A stretch of DNA of 64,000 nucleotides, taken from Leptolinea sp. (lineage in GTDB: Bacteria; Chloroflexota; Anaerolineae; Anaerolineales; Anaerolineaceae). The notes below the pieces were generated by a model. That model was not told the origin of the DNA. It worked only from the letters and a program-made list of their open reading frames with translations, and did not search any database. The translations under genes and the position numbers were made by a program. How positions within the stretch are numbered: position 1 is the stretch's first letter; each line of letters starts with the position of its first letter. Shown in pieces: positions 34,763 through 44,309 of this stretch. Location of the stretch: NCBI GenBank assembly GCA_012798535.1, contig JAAZMZ010000006.1, positions 41,922 to 105,921 on the forward strand, given 5' to 3'.

Positions 34763-35638
34763 TCAGTTGAGGCCGCTCTGCTTCAAACGTTCATAGGCTT
34801 TCACGCCTGTATCATTCTCATCCAATAATGGCACCAGACCGTTCACGTTGGTATTCCATTCCGCAGGCAGACACAACATGTTCTTATCATTGATCTCGGG
34901 GTTGAAAGGCTCACCGGGATTCACAGGCGGCGAAAAGAACCACCAGCCGCGGTAGTTGAGGTCCAGCACCAGTTTGACCAGCTCTTTCGCGTTTCCATAC
35001 CCGTTATTTTCAATGAACAACACCGGCCTGAGATTCCGGATGGTATTCACAGCTCCCAGGATAACGTTGTGCTCCATTCCTTCCACATCCACTTTGATAA
35101 GATTGCATTTGCCCAGCCCCAGGGCATCAACCGTTATCTGGCGGACCGCATCACCCGTGGAATAACCTGATATCTTGAACGCGCCGGTATTAGACGGGCT
35201 GTTTGGATTAATGATCGGAACCATGATCTCACCCGCTTTATCGCTTACTGCTGCCTGGTAGGGCACCACATTGATCAGGTTGTTCATGGCGATATTGGCA
35301 CACAGAAATTCATAAGTAATGCGCTGGGGTTCAAAAGCGAAAACGAATCCGCCCGGTCCCACCATTTTCGCGAAAGACAGCGTGTGTGTCCCAATATTCG
35401 CGCCAATATCCAGGATCACATGGTCCGGTTTGATAAGCTGGCCGAGTAATTCGATTTCCTGATAAGACCATTCGCCGTAGGCTTCCAGTGCCTGACCGAT
35501 AAAATCATTCGGGTTGAAGAGCATATACCCATGCCGGGTTTCCATTCCACGGGCATACCCGTGGTTAAAAAAAGGCTGGCGTACAGGTGACGTTGCTCCG
35601 GCGGCCGGTTCTTTCCGAACAGGATGTTTTCTGGGCAT
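34763..35638 (-). CDS. FkbM-family methyltransferase
   Basis: The 291-residue protein has the SAM-binding motif ILDIGANIGTHTLSFAK (about residues 77-93), FAFEPQRITYEFLCANI and the family segment LIKVDVEGMEHNVILGA. FkbM enzymes O-methylate sugars or small molecules and often sit in surface-glycan loci. Here it is convergent with the glycosyltransferase unit and divergent from the sugar kinase gene. Methylation of a flagellin glycan is inferred from context. Confidence 0.87.
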   Translation of the reverse strand: MPRKHPVRKEPAAGATSPVRQPFFNHGYARGMETRHGYMLFNPNDFIGQALEAYGEWSYQEIELLGQLIKPDHVILDIGANIGTHTLSFAKMVGPGGFVFAFEPQRITYEFLCANIAMNNLINVVPYQAAVSDKAGEIMVPIINPNSPSNTGAFKISGYSTGDAVRQITVDALGLGKCNLIKVDVEGMEHNVILGAVNTIRNLRPVLFIENNGYGNAKELVKLVLDLNYRGWWFFSPPVNPGEPFNPEINDKNMLCLPAEWNTNVNGLVPLLDENDTGVKAYERLKQSGLN

Positions 35639-35739
35639 GAATTCTCCACTTTAATTTCGGGAAATCGGCAGTCTCTCCCGAATTAGATTATTTCCACGTA
35701 CAATACTTACATCAACTATATTATGCTCTGGATGATGAA

Positions 35740-36720
35740 ATGATAACACAGCCGACTTATGTTCTTGCGTTCGATTTCGGCGGCACGAAACTGGCTGCTG
35801 GTCTAGTGGATATTTCCTCGGGGTCCATATCAAATCTTATCCGCCTGCCTGCTCCGGCAGAAGAGGGCGCGGATGCCTGTCTCCAGGCCATGGTTAAAGC
35901 CGGGAACACCATTCTGCAAACCTGCGTGATTCCCCGCGGGAATATTCAAGGTATAGGTATCAGCTTTGGCGGAATCATCAGTGATGACCGGCACACGGTG
36001 GTGAAATCCATGCATGTCAAAGACTGGAATAACTTCCCGCTGCCCGACAGGATCACCGATCATTTTGGTATCCCTGCCTTCATGGAAAATGATGGAAATG
36101 CCGCCGCTTTGGGGGAATGGGCTTTCGGGGCAGGACGGGATACACGTGATATGCTGTATGTGCAGATTTCCACCGGTGTGGGCGCGGGATTGGTTCTTTC
36201 TGGTAAACTATACCGCGGGCAGGGTATGGCAGGTGAATTCGGTCACGTAACCGTTGATCCCGATGGACCACCCTGTGCCTGCGGGAAAACCGGTTGTATT
36301 GAAAGTCTCGTTTCAGGTTGGGCGCTCAAAAAATACACGCTGGAAGCCTATCAAAATGCCGATACCGGCAGTCCGCTGTACCGGCTGGGATCTGCCAATC
36401 CAACTCAAATCGATGCCCGCCTGTTGATCCAGGCATATCAGGAAGGCGATGTAGCAGCAGCCTCCATCATCGATCGAGGATTCAACGCGCTTGGAATGGG
36501 GATCTGCAACGCCGTTTCTCTTCTCGATCCGCAGATGGTCGTACTGGGTGGGGGTGTGACCCGCAACTGGGATGCACTCGTGCCGGCGGTTGAAGAATGC
36601 CTCCAGCGGTTTCTAATGCCCGGATCACGTCAGAGGGTAAGGCTGGCACATTCCATTCTGGACGGTTCAGAGACTTTGCTGGGCGCCGCCATGCTTACAA
36701 CCGATTTCGCCAGACCCTGA
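35740..36720 (+). CDS. ROK-family sugar kinase
   Basis: The 326-residue protein shows the ROK features: phosphate loop DFGGTK (12-17), substrate/catalytic ENDGNAAALGE (116-126), and the zinc site formed by His169, Cys179, Cys181 and Cys186 in the pattern CACGKTGC. ROK kinases phosphorylate glucose, N-acetylmannosamine or similar sugars. There is no HTH, so it is an enzyme and not a repressor. It could feed nucleotide-sugar synthesis for the island; the exact sugar cannot be read. Confidence 0.9.
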   Translation: MITQPTYVLAFDFGGTKLAAGLVDISSGSISNLIRLPAPAEEGADACLQAMVKAGNTILQTCVIPRGNIQGIGISFGGIISDDRHTVVKSMHVKDWNNFPLPDRITDHFGIPAFMENDGNAAALGEWAFGAGRDTRDMLYVQISTGVGAGLVLSGKLYRGQGMAGEFGHVTVDPDGPPCACGKTGCIESLVSGWALKKYTLEAYQNADTGSPLYRLGSANPTQIDARLLIQAYQEGDVAAASIIDRGFNALGMGICNAVSLLDPQMVVLGGGVTRNWDALVPAVEECLQRFLMPGSRQRVRLAHSILDGSETLLGAAMLTTDFARP

Positions 36721-36756
36721 CCGGTTCGTTCTCTATTCGCTGATTCCTGCCCCGGA

Positions 36757-37581
36757 TCAATCCAGTGATCGTGCGATTCGAAATCCAACGGCAAATGAGA
36801 TGTGATCCGCCAGTTGGCCTTCCCGACTCTGGCAGCGCGCCAGGCGGTGGCTATAATACCAGGCTCCCCCACGGACGACATATTTGATCTCTTTCGGTGG
36901 GGTTGGGGGCATTTCTCCATACGGATAAGGAAGCAGAATATCGCTGGTCCATTCATAAACGTTCCCAGCCATATCTACCGCTCCTACCGGGCTGTCACCC
37001 GCGGGAGAATAAGATCCAACTGGAGTCGGCCCGCCCTTTCCACTATCCTGAGTGTTGCAGCGCCACGGATCAAATTCATCACCCCATGGATAGATTCTTC
37101 CATCTGTGCCAGAAGCTGCCCGCTCCCATTCACCCTCTGTGGGAAGGCGGTATTTCTTTCCCGTCACCTCACTTAACCAAGCACAGTAGGCTTCCGCATC
37201 TTTCTTACTCACGTTAACCACCGGTAGAAACTCGGCGCCTTCTGGATATTTAAATCCCAGCCAACCTTTGGGGACCTTGTAACCAGTCTTCCAGACAAAA
37301 GAAAAATATTCAAAATTTGTTACCGGATTTACGCCAATTTCAAACTCTTTGCCCATAACTTGGGTGCAGGGTTGTTCCACTCTGAAAAGGCCATCTTCGT
37401 ACCACTCATGTGCCCAGTCTTCATTTTGAACCAGCAGCATCACATGATCGTCTGAACTCCCCATCCAGAAAGGTCCGGCGGGCACATGAACCATTTTGGG
37501 TTCAAAGGCTTGATTCTTGGCGTGATTTGATTCACCGGGTTTTCCTGTTTGTGATGGATTGATGCGAGGAATGGGAGACAT
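36757..37581 (-). CDS. SUMF1/formylglycine-generating-enzyme-fold protein
   Basis: The 274-residue protein has the SUMF1 fold: an opening MVHVPAGPFWMGSSDDH, a middle segment KYRLPTEGEWERAASGTDG, then GNVYEWTSD and RGGAWYYS near the C-terminus. True FGEs need a cysteine pair near the end; here I see one, in RCQSRE, so copper-FGE chemistry is doubtful. No sulfatase is nearby. It lies convergent to the ROK kinase gene, with GAGGTG before its ATG. Other SUMF1-like roles, such as binding or oxidation, are open. Confidence 0.82.
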   Translation of the reverse strand: MSPIPRINPSQTGKPGESNHAKNQAFEPKMVHVPAGPFWMGSSDDHVMLLVQNEDWAHEWYEDGLFRVEQPCTQVMGKEFEIGVNPVTNFEYFSFVWKTGYKVPKGWLGFKYPEGAEFLPVVNVSKKDAEAYCAWLSEVTGKKYRLPTEGEWERAASGTDGRIYPWGDEFDPWRCNTQDSGKGGPTPVGSYSPAGDSPVGAVDMAGNVYEWTSDILLPYPYGEMPPTPPKEIKYVVRGGAWYYSHRLARCQSREGQLADHISFAVGFRIARSLD

Positions 37582-37625
37582 GCTTACACCTCAGAATGAA
37601 TGATTACATTATAAACCAGGTATGC

Positions 37626-38201
37626 CTATTCTTTATTATGGCGTAAATTATTCAACGCTTCCAGCGCCAGTGAGTTTTCAGGTTGGTGGACCAGAACCCG
37701 TTCATAACACTGACGGGCTGATGTCGAATCTCCGCCCATTTCATAACACTGCCCCAGCAGAAATAATGATTCGCCATCCGAAGGATTGGAACGTATCAGA
37801 CTGGCCAAAATCTTCACGGCGTCACCCAGACGATCCAACTGCTGGTAATACAAAAAAGCCAGGTTTTTCAATGTTTGAAAATGATTGGGAACGAACTGCA
37901 GGGCTTCCAGATACGTTGATTCCGCGTTGGCGAAATCTCCGGTGAACATATACGCCACTCCCAGATTGTTATAGGCTTCCACCGATTTTGGTTCCAATTC
38001 TGTCACCCTGGCAAACAGTGGAACGGCTGCCTGCGGTTTATCCATATGGATCTGACAATCACCCATGGCCGTGAGTATGACCGGTTTGTTGGGGTATTTC
38101 GCGTCAGCCAGACACAATGCCTGCCACGACGCCTGCCAATCCCCCTTTTCGATCAGTGCTTGAATGTCCAGCATAGTCTTCTGGTAGCTCTGATTCTTCA
38201 T
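37626..38201 (-). CDS. TPR-repeat protein
   Basis: The 191-residue protein consists of about five tetratricopeptide repeats, for example VEAYNNLGVAYMFTGDFANAE, split by A/Y/G/A positions typical of TPR helices, with LFLLGQCYEMGGDSTSARQCYERV. It is cytoplasmic with no signal. Its start overlaps the glycosyltransferase gene upstream by 4 bases (ATGA), so it is the last gene of the operon 41034-37626 and may scaffold those enzymes. Confidence 0.85.
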   Translation of the reverse strand: MKNQSYQKTMLDIQALIEKGDWQASWQALCLADAKYPNKPVILTAMGDCQIHMDKPQAAVPLFARVTELEPKSVEAYNNLGVAYMFTGDFANAESTYLEALQFVPNHFQTLKNLAFLYYQQLDRLGDAVKILASLIRSNPSDGESLFLLGQCYEMGGDSTSARQCYERVLVHQPENSLALEALNNLRHNKE

Positions 38202-39346
38202 GATTTTCCTTCTTCCGGTTTTGCTACCAGAACATGGCCATTTGAGTGGGCAGGTGATGATCCCAGCGGGCGCGTGGAATACAGACTGCCCAGCCGCACA
38301 AACGTATCCACCACCGATTGAACATTCTCTTCCAGGCTCTTGCTCAAAGCGTACAGGTAAGGCGTTATGGCGGCTTCTGACCGATAGTCATTGAGATAGT
38401 CGATCATCTCGATGGCGGCCTTCAACCAGGCTTCTGCCGTGTTCTCCACAATCCATCCGTAACTCTGCAGGTCATAAACGGCTGCTCCCTGACTGGCGAT
38501 CCAGGGGATCTTCAAGGCCATAAATTCCAGAATCGGGCTGCAGCCGCTGCGCTGTTCCAGATCACCGATCATGGGGACCAGACCGATATCGATGCGGCTC
38601 AACTGTTTCTGCCACCCGCCGGTGGTGTTCCAACCGACGATCTCCACCTGGTCAGCAGGCAGACCGAGTGAACCGACGGCTTCAGGGTGATCCACGTAAA
38701 AAATGATGCGGGCATTGCGGCGCATCTGGCACACGGCTTCCAGCGCGGTCATGATGCCGCTCTTCTTCATCCGATGCAGGCGCCGGATCGTACCAAACCA
38801 TCCCAGGTTGATCCCTTCGTGGTCCTGTGGAGAGATTAAATTCAATCGATCGAGATCAATATAATCCGGCAGGAACAGGGTTCTGGAATATGGATTCCAA
38901 TCATCACACAGACGCTGTGATGGTGTGGTCGCGCCATGCGTAAGTTGCAGGGTCCACTTCAACTGGGTCAACAGAGGGGTCTGGTCGACGACTGGATCGT
39001 CCGCCCGTATCCCGCCGTTTATTTCCAGATCATGAACATCGGCCAGTTCATCTTCGTCCATCAATTGATAAGCATCGACGAAATCAGCAATGATCGTTTT
39101 ATCACGGGCTTTCCAGTGTTGGATGCGGGTAAGAAGCGGAGACCACAGGCCGCGGTGAATGATGATGTAATCACTTCGTTTCAGCAAATCCTGCACTTCC
39201 GGAGCGTCGGTCACAAAGTCCCGCCAACCGATGAGATCCGCAGAATAGCGGCCTGTCCGGTTGATCGCTCTGGCAGGAGCCACGCAGCGCCGCTCAACGC
39301 AATTCTTTAATTCTTCAGATTCAGGGCAAACAAAAATAAAATTCAT
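38198..39346 (-). CDS. Predicted glycosyltransferase (GT-B type)
   Basis: The 382-residue protein has a GT4-like C-terminal half: INLGWFGTIRRLHRMKKSG followed by IFYVDHPEAVGSLG, and later IGLVPMIGDLEQRSGCSPILEFMALKIP, the donor-binding region. The N-terminal half is divergent. GGAGGG precedes the ATG. It overlaps both neighbours by 4 bases in a tightly coupled three-gene operon. Confidence 0.75.
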   Translation of the reverse strand: MNFIFVCPESEELKNCVERRCVAPARAINRTGRYSADLIGWRDFVTDAPEVQDLLKRSDYIIIHRGLWSPLLTRIQHWKARDKTIIADFVDAYQLMDEDELADVHDLEINGGIRADDPVVDQTPLLTQLKWTLQLTHGATTPSQRLCDDWNPYSRTLFLPDYIDLDRLNLISPQDHEGINLGWFGTIRRLHRMKKSGIMTALEAVCQMRRNARIIFYVDHPEAVGSLGLPADQVEIVGWNTTGGWQKQLSRIDIGLVPMIGDLEQRSGCSPILEFMALKIPWIASQGAAVYDLQSYGWIVENTAEAWLKAAIEMIDYLNDYRSEAAITPYLYALSKSLEENVQSVVDTFVRLGSLYSTRPLGSSPAHSNGHVLVAKPEEGKS

Positions 39347-41034
39347 TTACCCTCCTTGAGAAAAGGCTTCGGTTTCACCGGTTTCATCACCCGTTGAATG
39401 ACCGAATTCCAGGTCTCTGCCATTTTCTGCGCTTCACGCTCCTGTGACTTGGTATTACCTTCCATTGCCAGTCTGTCACGCATATCACTGTCCTGGATCA
39501 ACGCTTTCATGTGTGTATACCAGTCGTCCACTGATCGTGAAATCAATCCTCCGGCATTCCACTCCTCCGCCGCCGGCAATGGAGAACCGATCCAGGCGGT
39601 TTTTCGAACTCCGGCTTCCATATATCGACGGTCACTTTCCAGAATGGAAAGCTCATCTTCCATGGCCGGGAACAGATGGATATCCACCTGAGCAAGCAGG
39701 AAGGGATAATCATCCGGTTCCGTGGACGGCAGGTAGACCCGCCGGGTATCCGGGATTGAATCAAACAACGGGTAAACATCGGGGTCTCCACTGATGACCA
39801 GGCGCACCTGGGGAAATTCCCGCAATACGCGAATGACCGCCCGGCGGATCAGAGCTACGCTTTCCAGATTTCCCGGCAACGTAAAAATTCCCAGATTCAG
39901 ACGGGTCGTTCCCCGATTCTTCTTTAACCAGAGGGAATTCTTCTCCGACCATCCATCCGGCACGGAAAAAGATTGATAACCCTCTTTTGAAAACCGGATG
40001 GCGGCTTCTGTGGATGGGAACGTGAGCACATCCGCCAGTTGCAAAGCTGCGGTGAACACACGCACATCAGACAATTCGCCCTGATTCAACGACCGGGTAT
40101 TTGGATGACCGGCAGGAAACATGCGAAAATCCGTATCCATATCGACCACCACCGGTTTCCCGGAGCCCGCCCAGCCAGCCAGAGCCTTCATGAACTGCGA
40201 ATTGGCTTGAGGATTATGGGCAATCACCAGGTCATATTCCTCCCTGGAAGATGCCAGTTCTTCCCACTGATCATGCACAATTATTCCGGCAGATTCGAGA
40301 GCCGTTTTCATCACACCGGGTCGCAGCGGAGAAAAATTGGATACTTCACTCATGAAGGCAGCATGCAGGTTGGTTTTTTCTTCCGAAATGGAAAGACGGT
40401 TTTCAGCCGATTCTGTCTGATCGGCAGGTCGGGATGGTTGTTCATTTAACAGGCTGCGTTGTAAGGCGATTAACTCCGCCGCCAGATCAGATCTGCCCTG
40501 TGATCGTGCCTGCCGGATATTCAACTCAAGAATGGCAGGCAGCAGTTCATCGATTTCATCCAGATGCTGTGAGACGCTGGCTGCTGGAGAATCACTGTGG
40601 ATGGTCTTTTCCAGCAGTTCGGCCGCGCGATATATCTGCGCCTCATCAATAACCACCGATGTGCCCGTCAACTGTTCGATCAAACGGTTGATTGCCTGGG
40701 GATGCAGAGGAGGGAAACCGCCGGCGATACTGACTTCAGGCAACGCCATTTTTTTCGCCAGTTCAATGCGCTGTAAAAGATCCTTGCGATCCGGCTCAAG
40801 CCGGATCACCTGAGAATAGATGGCGGCAGCCGCCTGTCCATCTCCGGTCATAAGGTAGGAATCACCGACGATAACCAGCGTTGCTGCATCTTCGGGAAAT
40901 TTCTCGAGAAGAGCCGTATAAGTCTGAAGAGCCTGGGCAATCAGGTTATGATGCAGATAATAGCGCCCCAGGTCCCGCAAGCGCTGAATTTCTGTCAGGT
41001 TTTCCAAATTCTCAGAATAATTATTAAATCCCAT
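39343..41034 (-). CDS. TPR-glycosyltransferase fusion protein
   Basis: Start MGFNNYSENLENL at 41034; an in-frame ATG at 41043 is an alternative. The 563-residue protein has an N-terminal TPR region (about 1-90: ALQTYTALLEKFPEDAATLV), a linker, and a GT4-like C-terminal part with YDLVIAHNPQANSQF, LNLGIFTLPGNL and VDIHLFPAMEDELS. TPR plus GT recalls protein glycosyltransferases that grip their acceptor. It heads the leftward operon, and its upstream region carries three 11-bp repeats, tying it to the flagellar control scheme. Confidence 0.78.
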   Translation of the reverse strand: MGFNNYSENLENLTEIQRLRDLGRYYLHHNLIAQALQTYTALLEKFPEDAATLVIVGDSYLMTGDGQAAAAIYSQVIRLEPDRKDLLQRIELAKKMALPEVSIAGGFPPLHPQAINRLIEQLTGTSVVIDEAQIYRAAELLEKTIHSDSPAASVSQHLDEIDELLPAILELNIRQARSQGRSDLAAELIALQRSLLNEQPSRPADQTESAENRLSISEEKTNLHAAFMSEVSNFSPLRPGVMKTALESAGIIVHDQWEELASSREEYDLVIAHNPQANSQFMKALAGWAGSGKPVVVDMDTDFRMFPAGHPNTRSLNQGELSDVRVFTAALQLADVLTFPSTEAAIRFSKEGYQSFSVPDGWSEKNSLWLKKNRGTTRLNLGIFTLPGNLESVALIRRAVIRVLREFPQVRLVISGDPDVYPLFDSIPDTRRVYLPSTEPDDYPFLLAQVDIHLFPAMEDELSILESDRRYMEAGVRKTAWIGSPLPAAEEWNAGGLISRSVDDWYTHMKALIQDSDMRDRLAMEGNTKSQEREAQKMAETWNSVIQRVMKPVKPKPFLKEGK

Positions 41035-41102
41035 ACGATACACGAATCCAGAAAAAACGATTTCGTTCCAGATTACTGTAAACGATAGTACTTATGGGTT
41101 CA

Positions 41103-41129
41103 GTAAAGCAGATATGAAACCTGCGTAAA
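41103..41129 (-). promoter_or_regulatory. 11-bp direct-repeat element upstream of the TPR-glycosyltransferase operon
   Basis: The minus strand reads TTTAC-N6-TTCAT-N6-TTTAC (units 41125-41129, 41114-41118 and 41103-41107). It lies 69 bases before the start codon, in the gap after csrA. Confidence 0.6.
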
Positions 41130-41147
41130 AATCCATAAAGAAGAAGA

Positions 41148-41441
41148 TTACTTTGAATCTTCTTCCGGTTTCCCGATTTTTGTATCCTCTTCAGGAACAG
41201 ATTGCTGCAAAAGTAAGTCGCGCAGACTCTCAAAATCTTTGGTTTGACTGGTCGCAGCCATTTGTTCTGCCACGACAGACTGTTCTTGAATAGCCTGGAA
41301 GAGTTCCTTGCGAATTACAGGAATTTCCCTGGGAGCGTTGATCCCAATTTTTACTTTCTCTTTGTCAATGGCAAGGATCGTTATGGTGATATCTTTTCCA
41401 ATAACGATGCTTTCTTCCAATTTACGGGTGAGTACAAGCAT
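41148..41441 (-). CDS. csrA: Carbon storage/flagellin translation regulator CsrA
   Basis: The 97-residue protein has the CsrA core in residues 1-55: [33 protein letters not shown] and the RNA-binding [10 protein letters not shown]. The C-terminal tail of about 40 residues is longer than usual. CsrA dimers bind GGA motifs in mRNA leaders and block translation. It follows flgL after 73 bases, the common flgM-flgK-flgL-csrA order, but the usual antagonist gene fliW is not between them or elsewhere in the window. The fliC leader is a probable target. Confidence 0.94.
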   Translation of the reverse strand: MLVLTRKLEESIVIGKDITITILAIDKEKVKIGINAPREIPVIRKELFQAIQEQSVVAEQMAATSQTKDFESLRDLLLQQSVPEEDTKIGKPEEDSK

Positions 41442-41514
41442 CGGGAATCCCTTCCAGAACGCGCAGGCATGCGTGTCCCCGAGTATTCAGAAGATATGAT
41501 GTTGAATTATACGC

Positions 41515-42483
41515 TTAACCGAGTGACTCGAATAAATTCACCATAGACATCGTACGTGAACTGATGGTAACAACCGTCTGATAGACGTTCTCCTGGTTCG
41601 CCAGTTCTGCCGTGATTTCTGCCATATTGGCTTCTTCTTTTTGCGAAAGCAGGGCTTTAATCTCCACGTTGCTAAGCGACAGGCGATCCTGTGAATTTTC
41701 GATATCGCGGAGTCGAGAGCCATTTATAGTCGTTGCCAGAGTTATCTGATTCAGCGAAACATCCAATTCTCCTGCCGAGGCACGCAGGGCATCCGCATTA
41801 TACGGGGTGGTCGCAAGGTTATCTCGTGTTTCGATCAGTGTGTCGATAAAATGTTTAAAAGTTGTATAGCCGTCGATATTGGCTGTGATGGTTTCACCCG
41901 GTCCGATATCCCGGCGAATTGTCTGTGGAGTATATGGATCTCCATCCACATGATCCTTATAAACCACGCGGGTAATTTTCGTTGTGTCTGTCGGGTCCTC
42001 ATTATATGAGATGAAAGGACCACCGGCTCCAACACCATCAGCGGGAATGTAATCTCGAGCTTCCGTGTTAAATCCGGCAAAAATATAGCGGTCCAAGTGT
42101 TTGGTATTGGCAATATCAAGCGCTTCCTTCAACATACCGTCAATTTCTTCCGCGATGGTGGCCCGCGCTTCATCGCCCATGGTATCCGATAAACCGCGCA
42201 TTACAGCCGAGATCGCCCGTTGAGCGATATCCCCTGCCTGCTGCAGAGCAAAATCCGTAGCGTTCATCCAGTCTTTTGTTAACTGGGCAGTTGATTCATA
42301 TACCTCGGAGGTCTGCAGGGCAGATTTCAGTGTGATCACGCTGGCATTATTGCTCGGATTATCAGATGCTTTAAGATATTTCTTGTGTGTGGCATTCTGC
42401 TGTTGGAGTTCATATAACCTGTCCATACTGTTGGTCAGATTATTGATATTGTTATTCAAGATCATTCTGTCTGTTATGCGCAT
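41515..42483 (-). CDS. flgL: Hook-filament junction protein FlgL
   Basis: The 322-residue protein is flagellin-like at both ends: MRITDRMILNNNINNLTNSM at the start and LALSNVEI-type helices ending MAEITAELANQENVYQTVV. It contains SARATIAEEIDG-like and LDRYIFAGFNTEA segments typical of FlgL. It lies 15 bases after flgK and forms the second junction zone. Confidence 0.93.
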   Translation of the reverse strand: MRITDRMILNNNINNLTNSMDRLYELQQQNATHKKYLKASDNPSNNASVITLKSALQTSEVYESTAQLTKDWMNATDFALQQAGDIAQRAISAVMRGLSDTMGDEARATIAEEIDGMLKEALDIANTKHLDRYIFAGFNTEARDYIPADGVGAGGPFISYNEDPTDTTKITRVVYKDHVDGDPYTPQTIRRDIGPGETITANIDGYTTFKHFIDTLIETRDNLATTPYNADALRASAGELDVSLNQITLATTINGSRLRDIENSQDRLSLSNVEIKALLSQKEEANMAEITAELANQENVYQTVVTISSRTMSMVNLFESLG

Positions 42484-42498
42484 ATCACACCTCCAGGT

Positions 42499-44298
42499 TT
42501 ACCGCCCCACCAATCCGAGGTTGGTCACGATCAATTCGAGCATTTCATCAAACACATTCATTAATCGAGCGGCGGCCTGATAAGCCCTCTGGTATTTCAC
42601 CATATTGGTAGCTTCCTCATCCGAATTCACACCCGATACAGCCTCCCGCTGGTCATCCATGGCAGACAATATACTCTTGGTGTCTGACACGCCGGTTTCA
42701 GCATGGCGCTGCTTCAGTGCGAATTCCGTGATCCGAGATGTATTGAAATGTAAAATAGAATCTTCACCTGAAGCCGCCACTGGATCGTCAAAATCAGACA
42801 GGGCAGCCACCAGCGCGTTCGTAGTGGAAGTCACGCTGTTGGCAATAGCCAGGGCATTATTCCCATCTCCGGGTGCGTTGGTCACAGTAGCAGCGGCTAT
42901 CTGCCGGTAACTGGTGAGCAGGGGATTGATCCGAATGGAAAGCGCGTCATTCAGGTTGTCAATACCCACGCTGCTGGCCGTTCCACCCGTCTGTTTGAGA
43001 TTCTCCATATCCAGCGATGTGGCCTGGGTACCATACAAAATACGTCCGTTGTTGGAAACATAATTACCCGAGGCGTCAAATGTGACCACACCATTTGAAA
43101 TTGTGGTCAGATTATCATTATTTACAATACTGGCTCCTGCAGTAAGGGACGCATACGTCCACTGATTGGTGGCCGTCTTTGTAAATTGCAGGGTAACAGC
43201 ATGAGGGGTTCCGGTCTCATCCCGAACTTCCATATCCACATTATATGTCGCGCCGATACTGGAAAAAAGATTTAAATGACCGGAAAGGAATACAGCGCTC
43301 GCGTTGGAGGTAAAGAAATTAATCCCGGCGGCGCCATCGAGATCATACCCGCTGCGGTGAATGGTATTAACCCGGTTCATAACCGAGGTCGCCGTATCAT
43401 CCAGTTTTTCTAGTTGTTCTTCAATAACAACATCCCGTGCGTAAAGCAAGCCGCCGATCTCGCCACTTTCAATGGTCAGGGGATTATCAGGTTCATCCGC
43501 CCAGTTGATCTGCACCAGATTCTTCTTGCCCTGCGCGGTGGCATCGAGCTCAAACGACCGGCTGCCCACGACCAGCGCATGGCCCTGGATCGAAATCATG
43601 GCTTGCCCATCATCCTGAATGTGCGTGGTCACTCCGATAAGCCCGGAAAGCTGGTCCAATAATCTATCACGTTCATCAAGCAGGGCATTTGGCTGGTAGG
43701 TTTCCGTTTGCGAGCGCCCGATTTGCGCATTCAATTCTGCAAGCTGCGCCGCAATTTTATTTACATCTGAGACTCTCTGCGTGATCGACAGGTCCTGATC
43801 CTTTTGGATCTGCAGCAGCCTGGATGCCCGATCCTGGAATCCCTCTACCAGCGTCTGGGCGGTTTCCAGAAGATCTTCCCGATTGGCCGGGATATCCGGA
43901 TCTGTGGCAACCGTCTGCCACGCAGAGAAGAAATTATTCAAACGATTAGTGAGGCCATCCCCCGAATCATCACCCAGATTGGTTTCGATTTCGGACAACA
44001 TTTCAACAATCGTTGAATAGTATGAATTATTTGATAATTGATTGCGGTACTGGGTATCATAGAAATTCAGAGAGTATCGCTTTATGCTGGCTACATATAC
44101 ACCTGTACCGATGTTTTGCACACCCGAAGAGTTGGAAAATGCCATACTGCGGGTCGGGTATCCTGCCTTCAACACAGCTTCCTGCCGGTGATACCCTTCC
44201 GTGTTGGCATTGGCCACATTATTCTGGGTGATCTCCAGCGCTGCCTGTTGAGCAAGCAGTGTCTGCAGGGCAACTTGAATTCCAGAGAATCCTGCCAT
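42499..44298 (-). CDS. flgK: Hook-filament junction protein FlgK
   Basis: The 599-residue protein starts with QQAALEITQNNVANANTEGY (about 17-36), has the FlgK region DQLSGLIGVTTHIQDDGQAM, and ends ATNMVKYQRAYQAAARLMNV. It joins hook to FlgL and filament. It follows flgN by 11 bases, as usual for the export chaperone and its client. Confidence 0.95.
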   Translation of the reverse strand: MAGFSGIQVALQTLLAQQAALEITQNNVANANTEGYHRQEAVLKAGYPTRSMAFSNSSGVQNIGTGVYVASIKRYSLNFYDTQYRNQLSNNSYYSTIVEMLSEIETNLGDDSGDGLTNRLNNFFSAWQTVATDPDIPANREDLLETAQTLVEGFQDRASRLLQIQKDQDLSITQRVSDVNKIAAQLAELNAQIGRSQTETYQPNALLDERDRLLDQLSGLIGVTTHIQDDGQAMISIQGHALVVGSRSFELDATAQGKKNLVQINWADEPDNPLTIESGEIGGLLYARDVVIEEQLEKLDDTATSVMNRVNTIHRSGYDLDGAAGINFFTSNASAVFLSGHLNLFSSIGATYNVDMEVRDETGTPHAVTLQFTKTATNQWTYASLTAGASIVNNDNLTTISNGVVTFDASGNYVSNNGRILYGTQATSLDMENLKQTGGTASSVGIDNLNDALSIRINPLLTSYRQIAAATVTNAPGDGNNALAIANSVTSTTNALVAALSDFDDPVAASGEDSILHFNTSRITEFALKQRHAETGVSDTKSILSAMDDQREAVSGVNSDEEATNMVKYQRAYQAAARLMNVFDEMLELIVTNLGLVGR

Positions 44299-44309
44299 TT
44301 TGCGTCTCC

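Noticed and set aside
36757..37581. Naming this gene as a true formylglycine-generating enzyme for sulfatases.
   Set aside because: The fold matches, but the expected cysteine pair was not seen and no sulfatase lies nearby.
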